Shown in pieces: positions 23,782 to 33,381 of a stretch of DNA of 64,000 nucleotides. Within the stretch, counting starts at the first letter, position 1. Every line of letters starts with the position of its first letter. Below the pieces are notes generated by a model. The model was not told the origin of the DNA, searched no databases, and was given only the letters and a program-made list of their open reading frames with translations. The stretch comes from Polaromonas sp. (GTDB lineage: Bacteria; Pseudomonadota; Gammaproteobacteria; Burkholderiales; Burkholderiaceae_C), in the NCBI GenBank assembly GCA_028292745.1, contig JAQGLT010000054.1, forward strand, positions 1 through 64,000, written 5' to 3'. The position numbers and the translations under genes were made by a program.

Positions 23782-24852
23782 ATGAACATCGGCCCTTATG
23801 CCTTGGCAAACAACATGTTTGTCGCGCCCATGGCCGGTGTCACGGACCGGCCGTTTCGCCAGCTGTGCAAAAAGCTCGGGGCGGGTTATGCGGTCAGCGA
23901 GATGGTGACCTCGCGGCGCGATTTGTGGGATACCCTCAAGACCTCCCGCCGCGCCAACCATGAGGGCGAAGCCGCTCCGATTGCGGTGCAGATCGCCGGC
24001 ACCGATGCGCTGATGATGGCGGAGGCCGCGGCCTACAACCTGGACCGGGGCGCGCAGATCATCGACATCAACATGGGCTGCCCGGCCAAGAAGGTCTGCA
24101 ATAAATGGGCTGGTTCAGCGCTCATGCAGGACGAAACCCTGGCATTGCAAATTATTGAAGCGGTTGTTGGCGCCTGTGCGCCGCATGGCGTTCCCGTGAC
24201 CCTGAAAATGCGGACCGGCTGGGCGCAAACCCATAAAAATGCACTGGCAATTGCGCGCGCCGCCGAAAGCGCCGGTATTCAGATGGTTGCCGTCCACGGG
24301 CGCACCCGCGAGCAGGGGTACAAAGGGTTTGCCGAGTACAACACGATTGCCGAGGTAAAAGCGGCGCTCACGATTCCGGTCGTGGCCAATGGCGACATCA
24401 ACACCCCCGAGCAGGCCCGCGACGTGCTGGCTTACACCGGTGCCGATGCCCTCATGATTGGCCGCGCCGCGCAAGGCCGTCCCTGGATTTTTCGAGAACT
24501 GACGCATTTCATGGCAACCGGCACCCATCTGGCGCCACCGCTGGTGGTCGACGTCAAGCATTTGCTGATGGACCACTTGCTCGACCATTACCGGCTTTAT
24601 GGTGAATTCACGGGGGTGCGCACGGCGCGCAAGCACATCGGCTGGTACGTGAAGACGCTGCCGGGTGGCGAAGCGTTTCGCGCGCAGATGAACCTGCTGC
24701 AAGATGCCCAGGCGCAGCTGCAGGCGGTGGGTCGGTTTTTTGATGGCCTGGGCCTGCGGATGGAGCGCATTCCGGCCGCTGGTCATGGTCAAAGCGCTTT
24801 GGAAAAAGAACAGATGAACAAGCATAAAAATCAGGAGGAAGCTGCACTATGA
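23782..24852 (+). CDS. dusB: tRNA-dihydrouridine synthase DusB
   Basis: DusB reduces specific uridines in tRNA using FMN and NADPH. The ATG at 23782 ([20 protein letters not shown]) is the family start. The product has the catalytic Cys region ([19 protein letters not shown]), [12 protein letters not shown], and the FMN phosphate strings VVANGDI and [15 protein letters not shown]. It overlaps fis by four bases, the arrangement found in many proteobacteria where dusB and fis form one operon. Confidence 0.96.
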   Translation: MNIGPYALANNMFVAPMAGVTDRPFRQLCKKLGAGYAVSEMVTSRRDLWDTLKTSRRANHEGEAAPIAVQIAGTDALMMAEAAAYNLDRGAQIIDINMGCPAKKVCNKWAGSALMQDETLALQIIEAVVGACAPHGVPVTLKMRTGWAQTHKNALAIARAAESAGIQMVAVHGRTREQGYKGFAEYNTIAEVKAALTIPVVANGDINTPEQARDVLAYTGADALMIGRAAQGRPWIFRELTHFMATGTHLAPPLVVDVKHLLMDHLLDHYRLYGEFTGVRTARKHIGWYVKTLPGGEAFRAQMNLLQDAQAQLQAVGRFFDGLGLRMERIPAAGHGQSALEKEQMNKHKNQEEAAL

Positions 24853-25088
24853 GCAAAAACCATTTGGAAGAATGCGTCCGCACCAGTCTGGAGAGTTATT
24901 TCAAGGACCTGGACGGCACCGCGCCCGGCGGTATGTACGACATGATGGTGCGGGTCGTCGAAAAGCCGCTGCTGGAGGTCGTCATGCAGCATGCCGAGCA
25001 AAACCAATCGCGCGCCGCCGAATGGCTGGGCCTGAACCGCAATACCTTGCGAAAAAAGCTGGTGGATCACAAGCTCATCACCAAATAG
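24849..25088 (+). CDS. fis: Fis-family nucleoid-associated regulator
   Basis: Fis bends DNA and acts at many promoters and recombination sites. The 79-residue product has the dimerisation helices and the C-terminal helix-turn-helix [19 protein letters not shown]. It is about 20 residues shorter than E. coli Fis at the N-terminus, lacking the beta-hairpin arm, as is usual in betaproteobacteria. The start overlaps the dusB stop, and AGGAGG stands just ahead of it. Confidence 0.93.
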   Translation: MSKNHLEECVRTSLESYFKDLDGTAPGGMYDMMVRVVEKPLLEVVMQHAEQNQSRAAEWLGLNRNTLRKKLVDHKLITK

Positions 25089-25165
25089 TCTTCCAGCTCT
25101 GGCACGAAATGACCGGCCGGAACAATAAAAACTCAATCAATGCAACCCCGTCCGCTGCTCCTTAC

Positions 25166-26746
25166 ATGATTCAAATGAACGCACTCCTCTCCGTTTCCGA
25201 CAAAACCGGCATTCTCGAATTTGCCCAGGCGCTGCATGTGCTGGGCATCCAGTTGCTGTCCACCGGCGGCACCGCCAAACTGCTGGCCGACGCCGGCCTG
25301 CCCGTGACCGAAGTGGCGGATCACACCGGTTTTCCGGAAATGCTCGATGGCCGCGTCAAGACGCTGCATCCGAAAATCCATGGCGGGCTGCTGGCCCGGC
25401 GCGATGTGCCGGAACACATGGCGGCGCTCAAGGCCCACGGCATTGCGACCGTGGACCTGCTGGTGGTCAATCTCTATCCATTCGAGGCCACGGTTGCCAA
25501 GCCCGGTTGCACGCTGGAAGACGCCATCGAAAACATCGACATCGGCGGCCCGGCCATGGTGCGCTCGGCGGCCAAGAACTGGAAGGATGTCGGCGTGCTG
25601 ACCGACGCGTCGCAATACGCCGGCGTGCTGGTCGAACTCAAGGCCAACGGCAAACTGGCCGATCAAACGAAATTTGCGCTGTCGGTGGCGGCGTTCAACC
25701 GCATCAGCCAGTACGACGGCGCCATCAGCGACTACCTCTCCAGCATCCAACCCGATGGCGCGCACAGCCTGTTTGCCGGTCAGTCCAACGGCCGCTTCCT
25801 CAAGGTGCAAGATTTGCGCTACGGTGAAAATTCACACCAGCACGCCGCGCTGTACCGCGATTTGTACCCGGCGCCGGGTTCGCTGGTCACGGCCAAACAG
25901 CTGCAGGGCAAGGAACTCTCGTACAACAACATCGCCGATGCCGATGCCGCCTGGGAGTGTGTCAAGAGCTTCACCGAATCGGCCTGCGTGATCGTCAAGC
26001 ATGCCAACCCTTGCGGCGTGGCTGTGGGGACGGATGCCTTAGACGCCTATGGCAAGGCTTTCAAGACCGACCCCACCTCGGCTTTTGGCGGCATCATTGC
26101 GCTGAACTGCACGCTGGACGAGCGTGCTGCGCTACAAATTTCGAAGCAGTTTGTCGAGGTGCTGATGGCGCCTGGCTTCACGTCCGAGGCGCTCGAAGTC
26201 TTCAAATCCAAGACCAACGTGCGGATTTTGCAGATTGATCTGCCGCCCGGCGGCAATACCGCCTGGCTGCAGGGCCGCAACCTGATGGACGTCAAGCGCG
26301 TCGGCTCAGGGCTTCTGATGCAAACCGCCGACAACCACGAACTCGCCATGGCGGATTTAAAGGTGGTCAGTAAGCGGCAGCCGACGCCGGCCCAGCTGCA
26401 GGATTTGCTGTTCGCCTGGAAGGTTGCCAAATACGTCAAATCCAACGCCATTGTGTTTTGCGCCGGCGGCATGACGATGGGCGTGGGCGCAGGCCAGATG
26501 AGCCGTCTGGACTCCGCCCGCATTGCCAGTATCAAGGCCCAGCATGCCGGCCTGTCGCTGCAGGGCACCGCCGTCGCCAGCGATGCTTTTTTCCCGTTTC
26601 GCGACGGACTCGATGTGGTGGTGGATGCGGGCGCGACCTGTGTCATTCAGCCGGGCGGCAGCATGCGCGACCAGGAGGTCATCGATGCGGCCGATGAACG
26701 CGAGGTGGTCATGGTATTGACTGGCGTTCGGCATTTCAGGCACTGA
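25166..26746 (+). CDS. purH: Bifunctional AICAR formyltransferase / IMP cyclohydrolase PurH
   Basis: PurH carries out the last two steps of IMP synthesis. The ATG at 25166 ([15 protein letters not shown]) is preferred; the longer frame runs back through fis. The 526-residue product has the MGS-like cyclohydrolase domain ([21 protein letters not shown]) and the transformylase domain with KHANPCGVA and the end [12 protein letters not shown]. It follows fis by 77 bases, so dusB-fis-purH are probably co-transcribed. The ruv genes that often follow purH in relatives are absent here. Confidence 0.96.
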   Translation: MIQMNALLSVSDKTGILEFAQALHVLGIQLLSTGGTAKLLADAGLPVTEVADHTGFPEMLDGRVKTLHPKIHGGLLARRDVPEHMAALKAHGIATVDLLVVNLYPFEATVAKPGCTLEDAIENIDIGGPAMVRSAAKNWKDVGVLTDASQYAGVLVELKANGKLADQTKFALSVAAFNRISQYDGAISDYLSSIQPDGAHSLFAGQSNGRFLKVQDLRYGENSHQHAALYRDLYPAPGSLVTAKQLQGKELSYNNIADADAAWECVKSFTESACVIVKHANPCGVAVGTDALDAYGKAFKTDPTSAFGGIIALNCTLDERAALQISKQFVEVLMAPGFTSEALEVFKSKTNVRILQIDLPPGGNTAWLQGRNLMDVKRVGSGLLMQTADNHELAMADLKVVSKRQPTPAQLQDLLFAWKVAKYVKSNAIVFCAGGMTMGVGAGQMSRLDSARIASIKAQHAGLSLQGTAVASDAFFPFRDGLDVVVDAGATCVIQPGGSMRDQEVIDAADEREVVMVLTGVRHFRH

Positions 26747-27068
26747 GCGCCGGGCTGCACGCTGAGCTTGCAAAGGCCGCACGGGACGGCCCGGCGGGAT
26801 CGCCGAGGCATTCGAGCGGTTTCGTTTGGCCAGCCACTTATTTTTAGCACCAAATATGCCTCTGGCGCAGACCGGCAGTGCGCAAGCAGCTATATATTAA
26901 ATAGCAATCAGAGCTTGCCTCGAACTCTGCTGTTGCCAGCCGGAGTGATGCTGCCCTATTGCATTTCTCAATCAAACGATGATTTTTCGGCTTCGCTTGC
27001 CGTGCCAGGGCACTTGCTGCGCTTCGTCTTCGCGTACTCGATCGATCGAGAAAAGGAGCTGGAGCGCA
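26747..27068. other. Intergenic region between convergent purH and hemL
   Basis: About 320 bases between two convergent genes. It holds repeat copy 5 and otherwise no recognisable gene, hairpin terminator or element. Confidence 0.6.
26858..26906 (+). repeat. Interspersed GCTAT/ATAGC intergenic repeat, copy 5
   Basis: The copy reads GCCTCTGGCGC, a spacer ending GCGCAAGCA, then GCTATATATTAAATAGCA. It is a well-preserved copy. Confidence 0.78.
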
Positions 27069-28364
27069 TCAGCCCTTTGCAAAAAACCGGGCTGCGGCAT
27101 CGACAGTGAAATCAATGTCGTCCGCAGTATGCGCAGAGCTTACGAAACCGGCCTCATAGAGCGCAGGGGCGTAATAGACGCCGCTGGCAAGCATGGCGTG
27201 AAAAAAGCGGTTAAACGATGGACTGTCGGTAGTCATCACGGTGGCGTAGTTTTTCGGCAATTGCGCCAGCAGGAAAAAGCCAAACATGCCGCCTTCGCTG
27301 TCGCCGCAAAACCGTACGCCGGCCGCTGCAGCTGCCTGCGTGAGGCCCGCAACCAGGCGTTGGGTTTGCGCCCCCAACGCTTCGTAAAAGCCGGGCTTCT
27401 GAATTTCTCGAAGTGTGGCCAGACCGCAGGCCGTGGCCACTGGATTGCCGGACAGCGTACCCGCCTGATACACCGCGCCCAAAGGTGCGAGATGCTCCAT
27501 CACGGCACGTGTTCCGCCAAATGCGGCCATCGGCATGCCGCCGCCAATGACCTTGCCCAGCGCAGTCATGTCAGGCTTGAAGCCGGGAATGCTTTGGGCA
27601 TACAGACTCTGCGCACCGCCCAGCGCAACGCGAAACCCGGTCATTACTTCGTCAAATACCAGCAGGGCACCATGTTGGGTGCACAGTTCCCGGCAGCGCC
27701 TCATGAAGGGCGTAGTGGCACGCACAAAATTCATGTTGCCCGCTATGGGCTCGATCATCAGGCAGGCAATATCTTTGCCATGCAGCAAAAACGCTTCTTC
27801 GAGTTGTGCAATATGGTTGTATTCAAGAACCAGGGTGTGCTGAACGACCTCAGGAGGCACCCCTGCACTTGTCGGGCTGCCAAAAGTGGCCAAACCCGAG
27901 CCGGCCTTGACCAGCAATGCGTCGGAATGCCCGTGGTAGCAGCCTTCAAACTTGATGATTTTGTGGCGCCCGGTGGCGCCCCGTGCCAGTCTGATGATGC
28001 TCATCGTCGCTTCAGTGCCTGAACTCACCAGACGCACCATTTCGATGGAAGGCACGAGCTTGACGATTTCTTCTGCAAGCTCCACCTCGCGTTCGGTCGG
28101 TGCACCGTAGGAGAAGCCTTCAAGTACCGATTTTTGTACGGCCTCGACCACTGCGGGATGCCCATGGCCCAAAATCATCGGGCCCCAGGAGCCGATGTAA
28201 TCAATGTAACGCTGATCATCGGCATCCCAGAAATAAGCCCCCTGTGCGCGCTGTACAAACCGGGGTGTTCCTCCCACTGCCTTGAACGCCCGAACCGGCG
28301 AATTGACGCCGCCAGGTATGAGCTTTTGGGCGCGCTCAAACAAGGTGGTGTTGCAGGAGGTCAT
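27069..28364 (-). CDS. hemL: Glutamate-1-semialdehyde 2,1-aminomutase HemL
   Basis: HemL makes 5-aminolevulinate from glutamate-1-semialdehyde in the C5 haem pathway. The 431-residue product has the family start ([20 protein letters not shown]), the PLP strings [10 protein letters not shown] and [11 protein letters not shown], and the Schiff-base Lys in [11 protein letters not shown]. The start at 28364 matches HemL length; an upstream ATG at 28400 would overlap thiD by 20 bases. It lies directly after thiD on the same strand, 16 bases away, so the two are probably co-transcribed. Confidence 0.96.
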   Translation of the reverse strand: MTSCNTTLFERAQKLIPGGVNSPVRAFKAVGGTPRFVQRAQGAYFWDADDQRYIDYIGSWGPMILGHGHPAVVEAVQKSVLEGFSYGAPTEREVELAEEIVKLVPSIEMVRLVSSGTEATMSIIRLARGATGRHKIIKFEGCYHGHSDALLVKAGSGLATFGSPTSAGVPPEVVQHTLVLEYNHIAQLEEAFLLHGKDIACLMIEPIAGNMNFVRATTPFMRRCRELCTQHGALLVFDEVMTGFRVALGGAQSLYAQSIPGFKPDMTALGKVIGGGMPMAAFGGTRAVMEHLAPLGAVYQAGTLSGNPVATACGLATLREIQKPGFYEALGAQTQRLVAGLTQAAAAAGVRFCGDSEGGMFGFFLLAQLPKNYATVMTTDSPSFNRFFHAMLASGVYYAPALYEAGFVSSAHTADDIDFTVDAAARFFAKG

Positions 28365-28380
28365 TCGATGAGTGACAGCA

Positions 28381-29358
28381 TTAATGTTTGGTTGTTCCAT
28401 CAGGGGGAATTTCGAAAAGAGTTTTGTTGGAAATCGAACTGGCCTCATCGTCGCCTGGCAAGCTCATGCTGGCCGCTTCATCATCAGATTCCTCGTCGAG
28501 TTCAGCCTGTGCCCAGAAAAGGCGATCCGGCACGATGTGGCCCATGCCGGGATGGAAACCGGCGTCTAGGCTATGGTCCAGATAGGTCAGGGCTTCGGCA
28601 GTGGCGGCTTGCAGATCGTGACCATTGGCAAGCAACGCGCACAGGGCCGCTGACAACGTTTCTCCTGCCCCCTCGAACACCGCTTCAAAGCGCTCGAATT
28701 TTTCGCTGTAAAGCACCGCTTGCGGCGTGGCGAGAACATTGTCAATAAATTGATCAGGCAATGGAATACCCGTAACCAATGTGTAGGGTACACCGAGGCT
28801 GGCCGCTGCTTTGGCGATATCCCGAGCCGATGGGTGGCGCTCGGTGGGCCAGTCTGGCAGCAACCATCGCCATAAGGTGCTGTGGTTGCCGATCAAGAGG
28901 GTAACCTGTGGCAGCATCAGCTCACGAAAAGCATCAAGATAGCTGTCAATCTCGCCTTCATCCCACCAAGAAAGACTAGGCATGTACGCAATCAGCGGCA
29001 CATCTGCGTAATCTGACGCAATTTCCGCAATGGTGCTGACGTTTTCTGGACTACCGACAAAGCCTACTTTGATGGCTGCCACCGGCATATCTTCCAGGGC
29101 CGAGCGTGCCTGCTCGGTTACCGCTTCATCGTCAAAAGCAAAATGATCAAAAATCTCTGCCGTATCACGAACATAAGTCCCTGTTACAACTGTCAGCGGA
29201 TGCGCTCCGGCCGAGACAATGGCAGCGATATCCGCTGTTAGGCCACCTGCACCGCTAGGGTCGTTGGCATTGAATGTCATGACGCATGCCGGCGATGCAT
29301 CGCTGTTTTCCAGATCGTCCTGTCGACTGTCCGTTTGAGCTGTATTGGGGTTTGTCAT
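28381..29358 (-). CDS. thiD: Hydroxymethylpyrimidine/phosphomethylpyrimidine kinase ThiD
   Basis: ThiD phosphorylates the pyrimidine half of thiamine. The product has the ThiD start after a short Asp/Ser-rich extension ([20 protein letters not shown]), substrate-loop strings [16 protein letters not shown] and the nucleotide end region [17 protein letters not shown]. The start at 29358 gives 325 residues. The C-terminal tail (about 285-325) is acidic and longer than usual. It is divergent from the rubredoxin gene with a 95-base gap that should hold both promoters. Confidence 0.88.
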   Translation of the reverse strand: MTNPNTAQTDSRQDDLENSDASPACVMTFNANDPSGAGGLTADIAAIVSAGAHPLTVVTGTYVRDTAEIFDHFAFDDEAVTEQARSALEDMPVAAIKVGFVGSPENVSTIAEIASDYADVPLIAYMPSLSWWDEGEIDSYLDAFRELMLPQVTLLIGNHSTLWRWLLPDWPTERHPSARDIAKAAASLGVPYTLVTGIPLPDQFIDNVLATPQAVLYSEKFERFEAVFEGAGETLSAALCALLANGHDLQAATAEALTYLDHSLDAGFHPGMGHIVPDRLFWAQAELDEESDDEAASMSLPGDDEASSISNKTLFEIPPDGTTKH

Positions 29359-29453
29359 AGGCTTTGAATTTTTAACTGTACTCGTATTAACAACGCCATC
29401 CCGATACAATTGTTGCATTCTATGCGAAGGCAATTTAAGCTGGGACTCAATTA

Positions 29454-29615
29454 ATGACTTGGATGTGTTTGATTTGTGGATGGATTTATGACGAAAGTAT
29501 TGGGGCTCCTGAGCATGGTCTCGCCCCAGGCACTCGCTGGAGTGAGGTACCCATGAATTGGACCTGCCCCGAATGTGGGGCGCGCAAGGAAGATTTCGAA
29601 ATGGTTCAAATGTAA
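29454..29615 (+). CDS. Rubredoxin
   Basis: A 53-codon frame encodes MTWMCLICGWIYDESIG, continuing to WTCPECGARKEDFEMVQM. The two CxxCG knuckles (Cys5/Cys8 and Cys38/Cys41) at standard rubredoxin spacing, the acidic loop and the aromatic residues identify an iron-only electron carrier. Placement of a rubredoxin gene directly before pilG is common in beta- and gammaproteobacteria. The redox partner is not in the window. Confidence 0.93.
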   Translation: MTWMCLICGWIYDESIGAPEHGLAPGTRWSEVPMNWTCPECGARKEDFEMVQM

Positions 29616-29693
29616 AAACTCAGGGTTGGAATTTCGAGTAATTCACTTCAGTGAATCCGAGCGCTTCGGTAACTGCAAATAGAGGAGTAGATA

Positions 29694-30092
29694 GTGAGCA
29701 TTCCCAGTTCCGGAGTAAAGGTATTGGTTATTGATGACAGTAATACGATCAGGCGTAGTGCTGAGATTTTTCTGAAGCAGGGTGGGCATGATGTATTGCT
29801 GGCCGAAGATGGGTTTGATGCCTTGTCCAAGGTAAATGATTACGAACCCGATGTGATCTTCTGCGACATATTGATGCCCCGTTTGGATGGCTATCAAACC
29901 TGCGCCATCATCAAGCGAAATGCAAGGTTCACAGATGTTCCCATTGTGATGCTGTCCTCCAAGGACGGTGTGTTTGACAAGGCGCGCGGCCGTATGGTGG
30001 GTTCTCAAGATTACCTGACTAAACCTTTTACCAAAGATCAGTTGTTACAAACCGTCAAGGCCTTGGGTGCCATTAAACAAAAGGAAGTGTGA
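29694..30092 (+). CDS. pilG: Twitching-motility response regulator PilG
   Basis: PilG is a single-domain CheY-like output of the Pil-Chp system that promotes type IV pilus extension. The start is a GTG behind AGGAG. The 132-residue product has the acidic pocket (VLVIDDSNTIRRSAE), the phosphoacceptor Asp in VIFCDILMPRLDG, Ser in MLSSKDG and the Lys in YLTKPFTKD. It overlaps pilH (TGATG) and starts the pilG-H-I-J-chpA run. Confidence 0.94.
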   Translation: MSIPSSGVKVLVIDDSNTIRRSAEIFLKQGGHDVLLAEDGFDALSKVNDYEPDVIFCDILMPRLDGYQTCAIIKRNARFTDVPIVMLSSKDGVFDKARGRMVGSQDYLTKPFTKDQLLQTVKALGAIKQKEV

Positions 30093-30457
30093 TGACGATT
30101 AAAAAAGTACTGGTGGTAGACGATTCAAAAACTGAATTGATGTTCCTAACCGATTTATTGGTGAAAAATGGTTTCACTGTCAAGACGGCAGAAAATGCTG
30201 AGGACGCTTTTCGTCGTCTTGCTGAAGATAAGCCTGAGTTAATCCTTATGGATGTGGTTATGCCTGGGCAAAACGGATTTCAATTAACCCGTGCCATTGC
30301 GCGTGATCCGCTTTACTCGGATATTCCTATCATGATGTGCACAAGCAAAAATCAGGAGACCGATCGGGTTTGGGGGATGCGTCAGGGTGCGCGCGATTAC
30401 ATCACCAAGCCGGTTGATGCAGCCGAGCTGATGGCCAAAATCAAGGCTCTTTCCTGA
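30092..30457 (+). CDS. pilH: Twitching-motility response regulator PilH
   Basis: PilH is the second CheY-like protein of the Pil-Chp pathway, usually acting with PilT-driven retraction or as a phosphate sink. The 121-residue product from the ATG at 30092 has DDSKTELMFLTDLL, the phosphoacceptor Asp in LILMDVVMPGQNGF, MCTSKNQETDRVWGMRQGAR and YITKPVD. The ATG shares a base with the pilG stop codon, so translation is coupled. Confidence 0.94.
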   Translation: MTIKKVLVVDDSKTELMFLTDLLVKNGFTVKTAENAEDAFRRLAEDKPELILMDVVMPGQNGFQLTRAIARDPLYSDIPIMMCTSKNQETDRVWGMRQGARDYITKPVDAAELMAKIKALS

Positions 30458-30475
30458 GCTGCGGCATATAAAGAC

Positions 30476-31006
30476 ATGGCAAACAGACAAGCCCTTAAAG
30501 AGCTGCAGACACGGCTGGCGGAGCGGTTGCGTCTTGCCCGTACGCAAGGTGTTGCGCCATTGTGGTTGGCAGTCGAAGCCGGCAGTAAAAAATACCTGTT
30601 TCCTTTGGCTCAGTCAGGTGAAATTTTTCCTTGGGTTGGTGTTCAGCCTGTTTCATATGCCCAGGGCTGGTTTTTAGGCGTTGCTAATTTGCGTGGCGGT
30701 CTCTATGGGGTAGTGGACTTGGCTTATTACGTCGGTGGGCAGGCTTCCCCAGTCAGAAATGAGCTTGTGCGTACTGATTCGCGTCTGGTATCGCTTAATA
30801 GCGCCCTTGAGGTTAATGCGGTTTTGCTGATCGATAAGTTGGCAGGGTTGCGAAAACAGGATGCCTTTGTCGATTTTTCAGCACCAGAGGCTGATGCGCC
30901 GGAGTTTTTCGGAAATCAGTATGTTGATCTCAATGGCGCAAGATGGCAGGAAATCAATCTTCAGTTGCTTGCACAGCAAGTTAATTTTTTGACCATAGCC
31001 GCATAG
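30476..31006 (+). CDS. pilI: CheW-like adaptor PilI
   Basis: PilI couples the receptor PilJ to the kinase ChpA. The 176-residue product is a single CheW domain with the short strings PLWLAVEAGSKKYLFPL, GWFLGVANLRGGLYGVVDLA and a C-terminal beta strand QEINLQLL. It lies 18 bases after pilH and 36 before pilJ in an apparent operon. Confidence 0.93.
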   Translation: MANRQALKELQTRLAERLRLARTQGVAPLWLAVEAGSKKYLFPLAQSGEIFPWVGVQPVSYAQGWFLGVANLRGGLYGVVDLAYYVGGQASPVRNELVRTDSRLVSLNSALEVNAVLLIDKLAGLRKQDAFVDFSAPEADAPEFFGNQYVDLNGARWQEINLQLLAQQVNFLTIAA

Positions 31007-31042
31007 TGCATTTTGCCACCCGTTTTATTCGAAGGCTTATCC

Positions 31043-33322
31043 ATGTCTGTTATTCAAAATATCCAGAAAATGCTTCAAGTTAAGTCATATCGACTTGATC
31101 GCAGTAAGAAAAGCACCTCTTCTGAGGTAATGGAAACCTCCCTTAGAGGTGATGAAGCAAACAAAGAAAGCGGCCTTTCACGGGGCGGTGCACATGAAGA
31201 GGTTTTTCCGCCTAATGACCTAGTAGTCTCTGAAGATGGCCAGATAGGTGAGGTTGAGATGTTGAGCTTGCCTATTTTAGGCAAGCGAACTTTGAGCGAA
31301 CACCAGAAAATCCTTGTCGTATTGTTGACTTTTGCTGTTATTGCTCTCGCGCTTGTGACATTTTTTGCACTTAGGAAGTCAGACCGGGTTGCACAACAAA
31401 TGGCAGGAACCGGACAGTCCTTAATGCAATCGCAGCGCTTGGCTAAGTCTGCATCCCAGGCATTAGTAGGTAGCCCTCAGGCCTTTCCTGACGTGCGCGA
31501 GAGTGCCGACGTGCTGGCTAAAACCGTACGTGGCATGAAATCTGGCGACGAAAGTTTACGTTTACATCCAGTCAATGATGCATTGCAGCCTGAAGTGGAA
31601 AAAGTTACGCCTTTGGTGGAGCGGGCTGAGGAAAATGCAAATATTGTTATGGGGCAGAAATTAATTCTGTTACAAGTGGGCGAAGCATTGCGTACGATCA
31701 ATAAGCAATCTTCAGATTTGCTCGAAATCGCTGAAACTGTGTCGTCGCTTAAGCTTCAGCAAAATGCCGCTCCGACAGAGATATCTGCATCTGGACAGTT
31801 GGTGATGCTTACACAGCGGATTGGTAAATCTGCCAATGAATTTCTTACGGTGGAGGGTGTCAGTCCTGAGGCTGTATTTTTGCTGGGTAAGGATTTGAAT
31901 TCATTTAAGGAAATTGCCCAAGGTCTGCTAGAAGGTAGTCCTGAGTTGCGCCTTGGCGCATCGAAAGACCCGCAGACACGTGAGCGTCTTGAGGCCCTGA
32001 TGGCGGTTTATGAAAAGACACGTATTCAGGCTGGTGCCATTTTGGGCAATCTGCAGGGTCTGGTTTCAGCCCGTGAAGCACAGGCTTCAATCATTGCCGA
32101 TAGCGAACCCTTGCGTCGTGATCTTGAGGATTTACAAGGCAAACTGTCATCCCAAACTGGTTTGGGTGCAAGTGCGCTGGCAACATTGGTGGCAGCGGCT
32201 TTCGTCGCATTGCTGTGCGCCGCAGGTTTGGCGCGCTTGCAAGTGAAGGACAGCCAGAAGCGCCAGGCTGTGGCAGAAAGCCAACGCCAAGATGCTAAAA
32301 GCCAGGAGCAAGATGCAAAGCGTGTCAATGACGCTAACCAAGCAGCTATTTTGCGTTTAATGAATGAGTTGCAAACAGTTGCTGAAGGTGATCTGACTCA
32401 AGAAGCCACTGTTACCGAAGACATTACGGGCGCTATTGCCGACTCAGTCAACTACACGGTCGAAGAACTGCGCCAGCTGGTCGGTAACGTGCAAAGTACG
32501 GCAACTCGAGTAGCCCAGACAACAGCACAGGTAGAAAACACATCTACGGAGTTGCTGGCTACCTCAACCGAGCAGCTGCGCGAAATTCGAGAAACTGGCC
32601 AGTCCGTGCTTGACATGGCGACTCGAATCAACGAAGTATCAACCCAGGCCCAGGAATCTTCCTTGGTGGCTCGTCAGTCGCTGACAGCTGCCGAGTCTGG
32701 TCTTCAGGCGGTGCAGAATGCCATTGGCGGTATGAATTCCATTAGGGATCAAATTCAGGAAACTTCCAAGCGCATTAAGCGGCTGGGTGAATCGTCACAG
32801 GAAATTGGAGAAATTACCGAGCTGATTTCAGACATTACTGAGCAAACGAATGTGCTGGCACTTAATGCCGCTATCCAAGCTGCTTCGGCAGGCGAGGCTG
32901 GGCGTGGCTTCTCGGTGGTGGCAGAAGAAGTGCAGCGCCTTGCTGAACGTTCTGCTGATGCAACGCGGCAGATTTCAGCGCTGGTGAAAGCGATTCAAAC
33001 TGATACCCAGGATGCAGTGGCTGCGATGGAACGATCCACACAGGGGGTAGTTGAAGGCGCTAAGCTATCTGATAGTGCGGGTACGGCACTGACGGAAATT
33101 GATCAGGTCTCACGCCATCTTGCGGACCTGATTGAACAGATTTCTGATTCCGCCTCTAGGGAAGCAGCATCGGCCAATGTGGTGGCCGACAATATCCAGC
33201 ATATTTTTGTGGTAACGGAGCAAACCGGAGAAGGTACCCGTTCTACTGCGCAGCAGGTACGTGATCTTTCCCGCATGGCGGAAGAGCTACGGCAATCGGT
33301 GTCGCGATTCAAAATTGCGTAA
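31043..33322 (+). CDS. pilJ: Type IV pilus methyl-accepting chemoreceptor PilJ
   Basis: PilJ is the receptor of the twitching chemosensory system. From the ATG at 31043 the 759-residue product has a cytoplasmic N-terminus of about 85 residues, TM1 ([19 protein letters not shown]), a helical periplasmic region with two PilJ-type modules ([26 protein letters not shown]), TM2 ([20 protein letters not shown]), a HAMP-like stretch and a signalling domain with the hairpin tip [20 protein letters not shown]. The extended N-terminus is longer than in Pseudomonas PilJ. Neighbouring cheR- and cheB-like genes are absent. Confidence 0.93.
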   Translation: MSVIQNIQKMLQVKSYRLDRSKKSTSSEVMETSLRGDEANKESGLSRGGAHEEVFPPNDLVVSEDGQIGEVEMLSLPILGKRTLSEHQKILVVLLTFAVIALALVTFFALRKSDRVAQQMAGTGQSLMQSQRLAKSASQALVGSPQAFPDVRESADVLAKTVRGMKSGDESLRLHPVNDALQPEVEKVTPLVERAEENANIVMGQKLILLQVGEALRTINKQSSDLLEIAETVSSLKLQQNAAPTEISASGQLVMLTQRIGKSANEFLTVEGVSPEAVFLLGKDLNSFKEIAQGLLEGSPELRLGASKDPQTRERLEALMAVYEKTRIQAGAILGNLQGLVSAREAQASIIADSEPLRRDLEDLQGKLSSQTGLGASALATLVAAAFVALLCAAGLARLQVKDSQKRQAVAESQRQDAKSQEQDAKRVNDANQAAILRLMNELQTVAEGDLTQEATVTEDITGAIADSVNYTVEELRQLVGNVQSTATRVAQTTAQVENTSTELLATSTEQLREIRETGQSVLDMATRINEVSTQAQESSLVARQSLTAAESGLQAVQNAIGGMNSIRDQIQETSKRIKRLGESSQEIGEITELISDITEQTNVLALNAAIQAASAGEAGRGFSVVAEEVQRLAERSADATRQISALVKAIQTDTQDAVAAMERSTQGVVEGAKLSDSAGTALTEIDQVSRHLADLIEQISDSASREAASANVVADNIQHIFVVTEQTGEGTRSTAQQVRDLSRMAEELRQSVSRFKIA

Positions 33323-33381
33323 CCTTCTTTTGTCCATATGTCCTGACTAAGAATTTCAATTTCTGAACCTGCTTGTAATCT

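Noticed and set aside
26747..27068. Search for ruvC after purH, as in many relatives
   Set aside because: The stretch is non-coding apart from a repeat copy; no ruvC fragment is visible.
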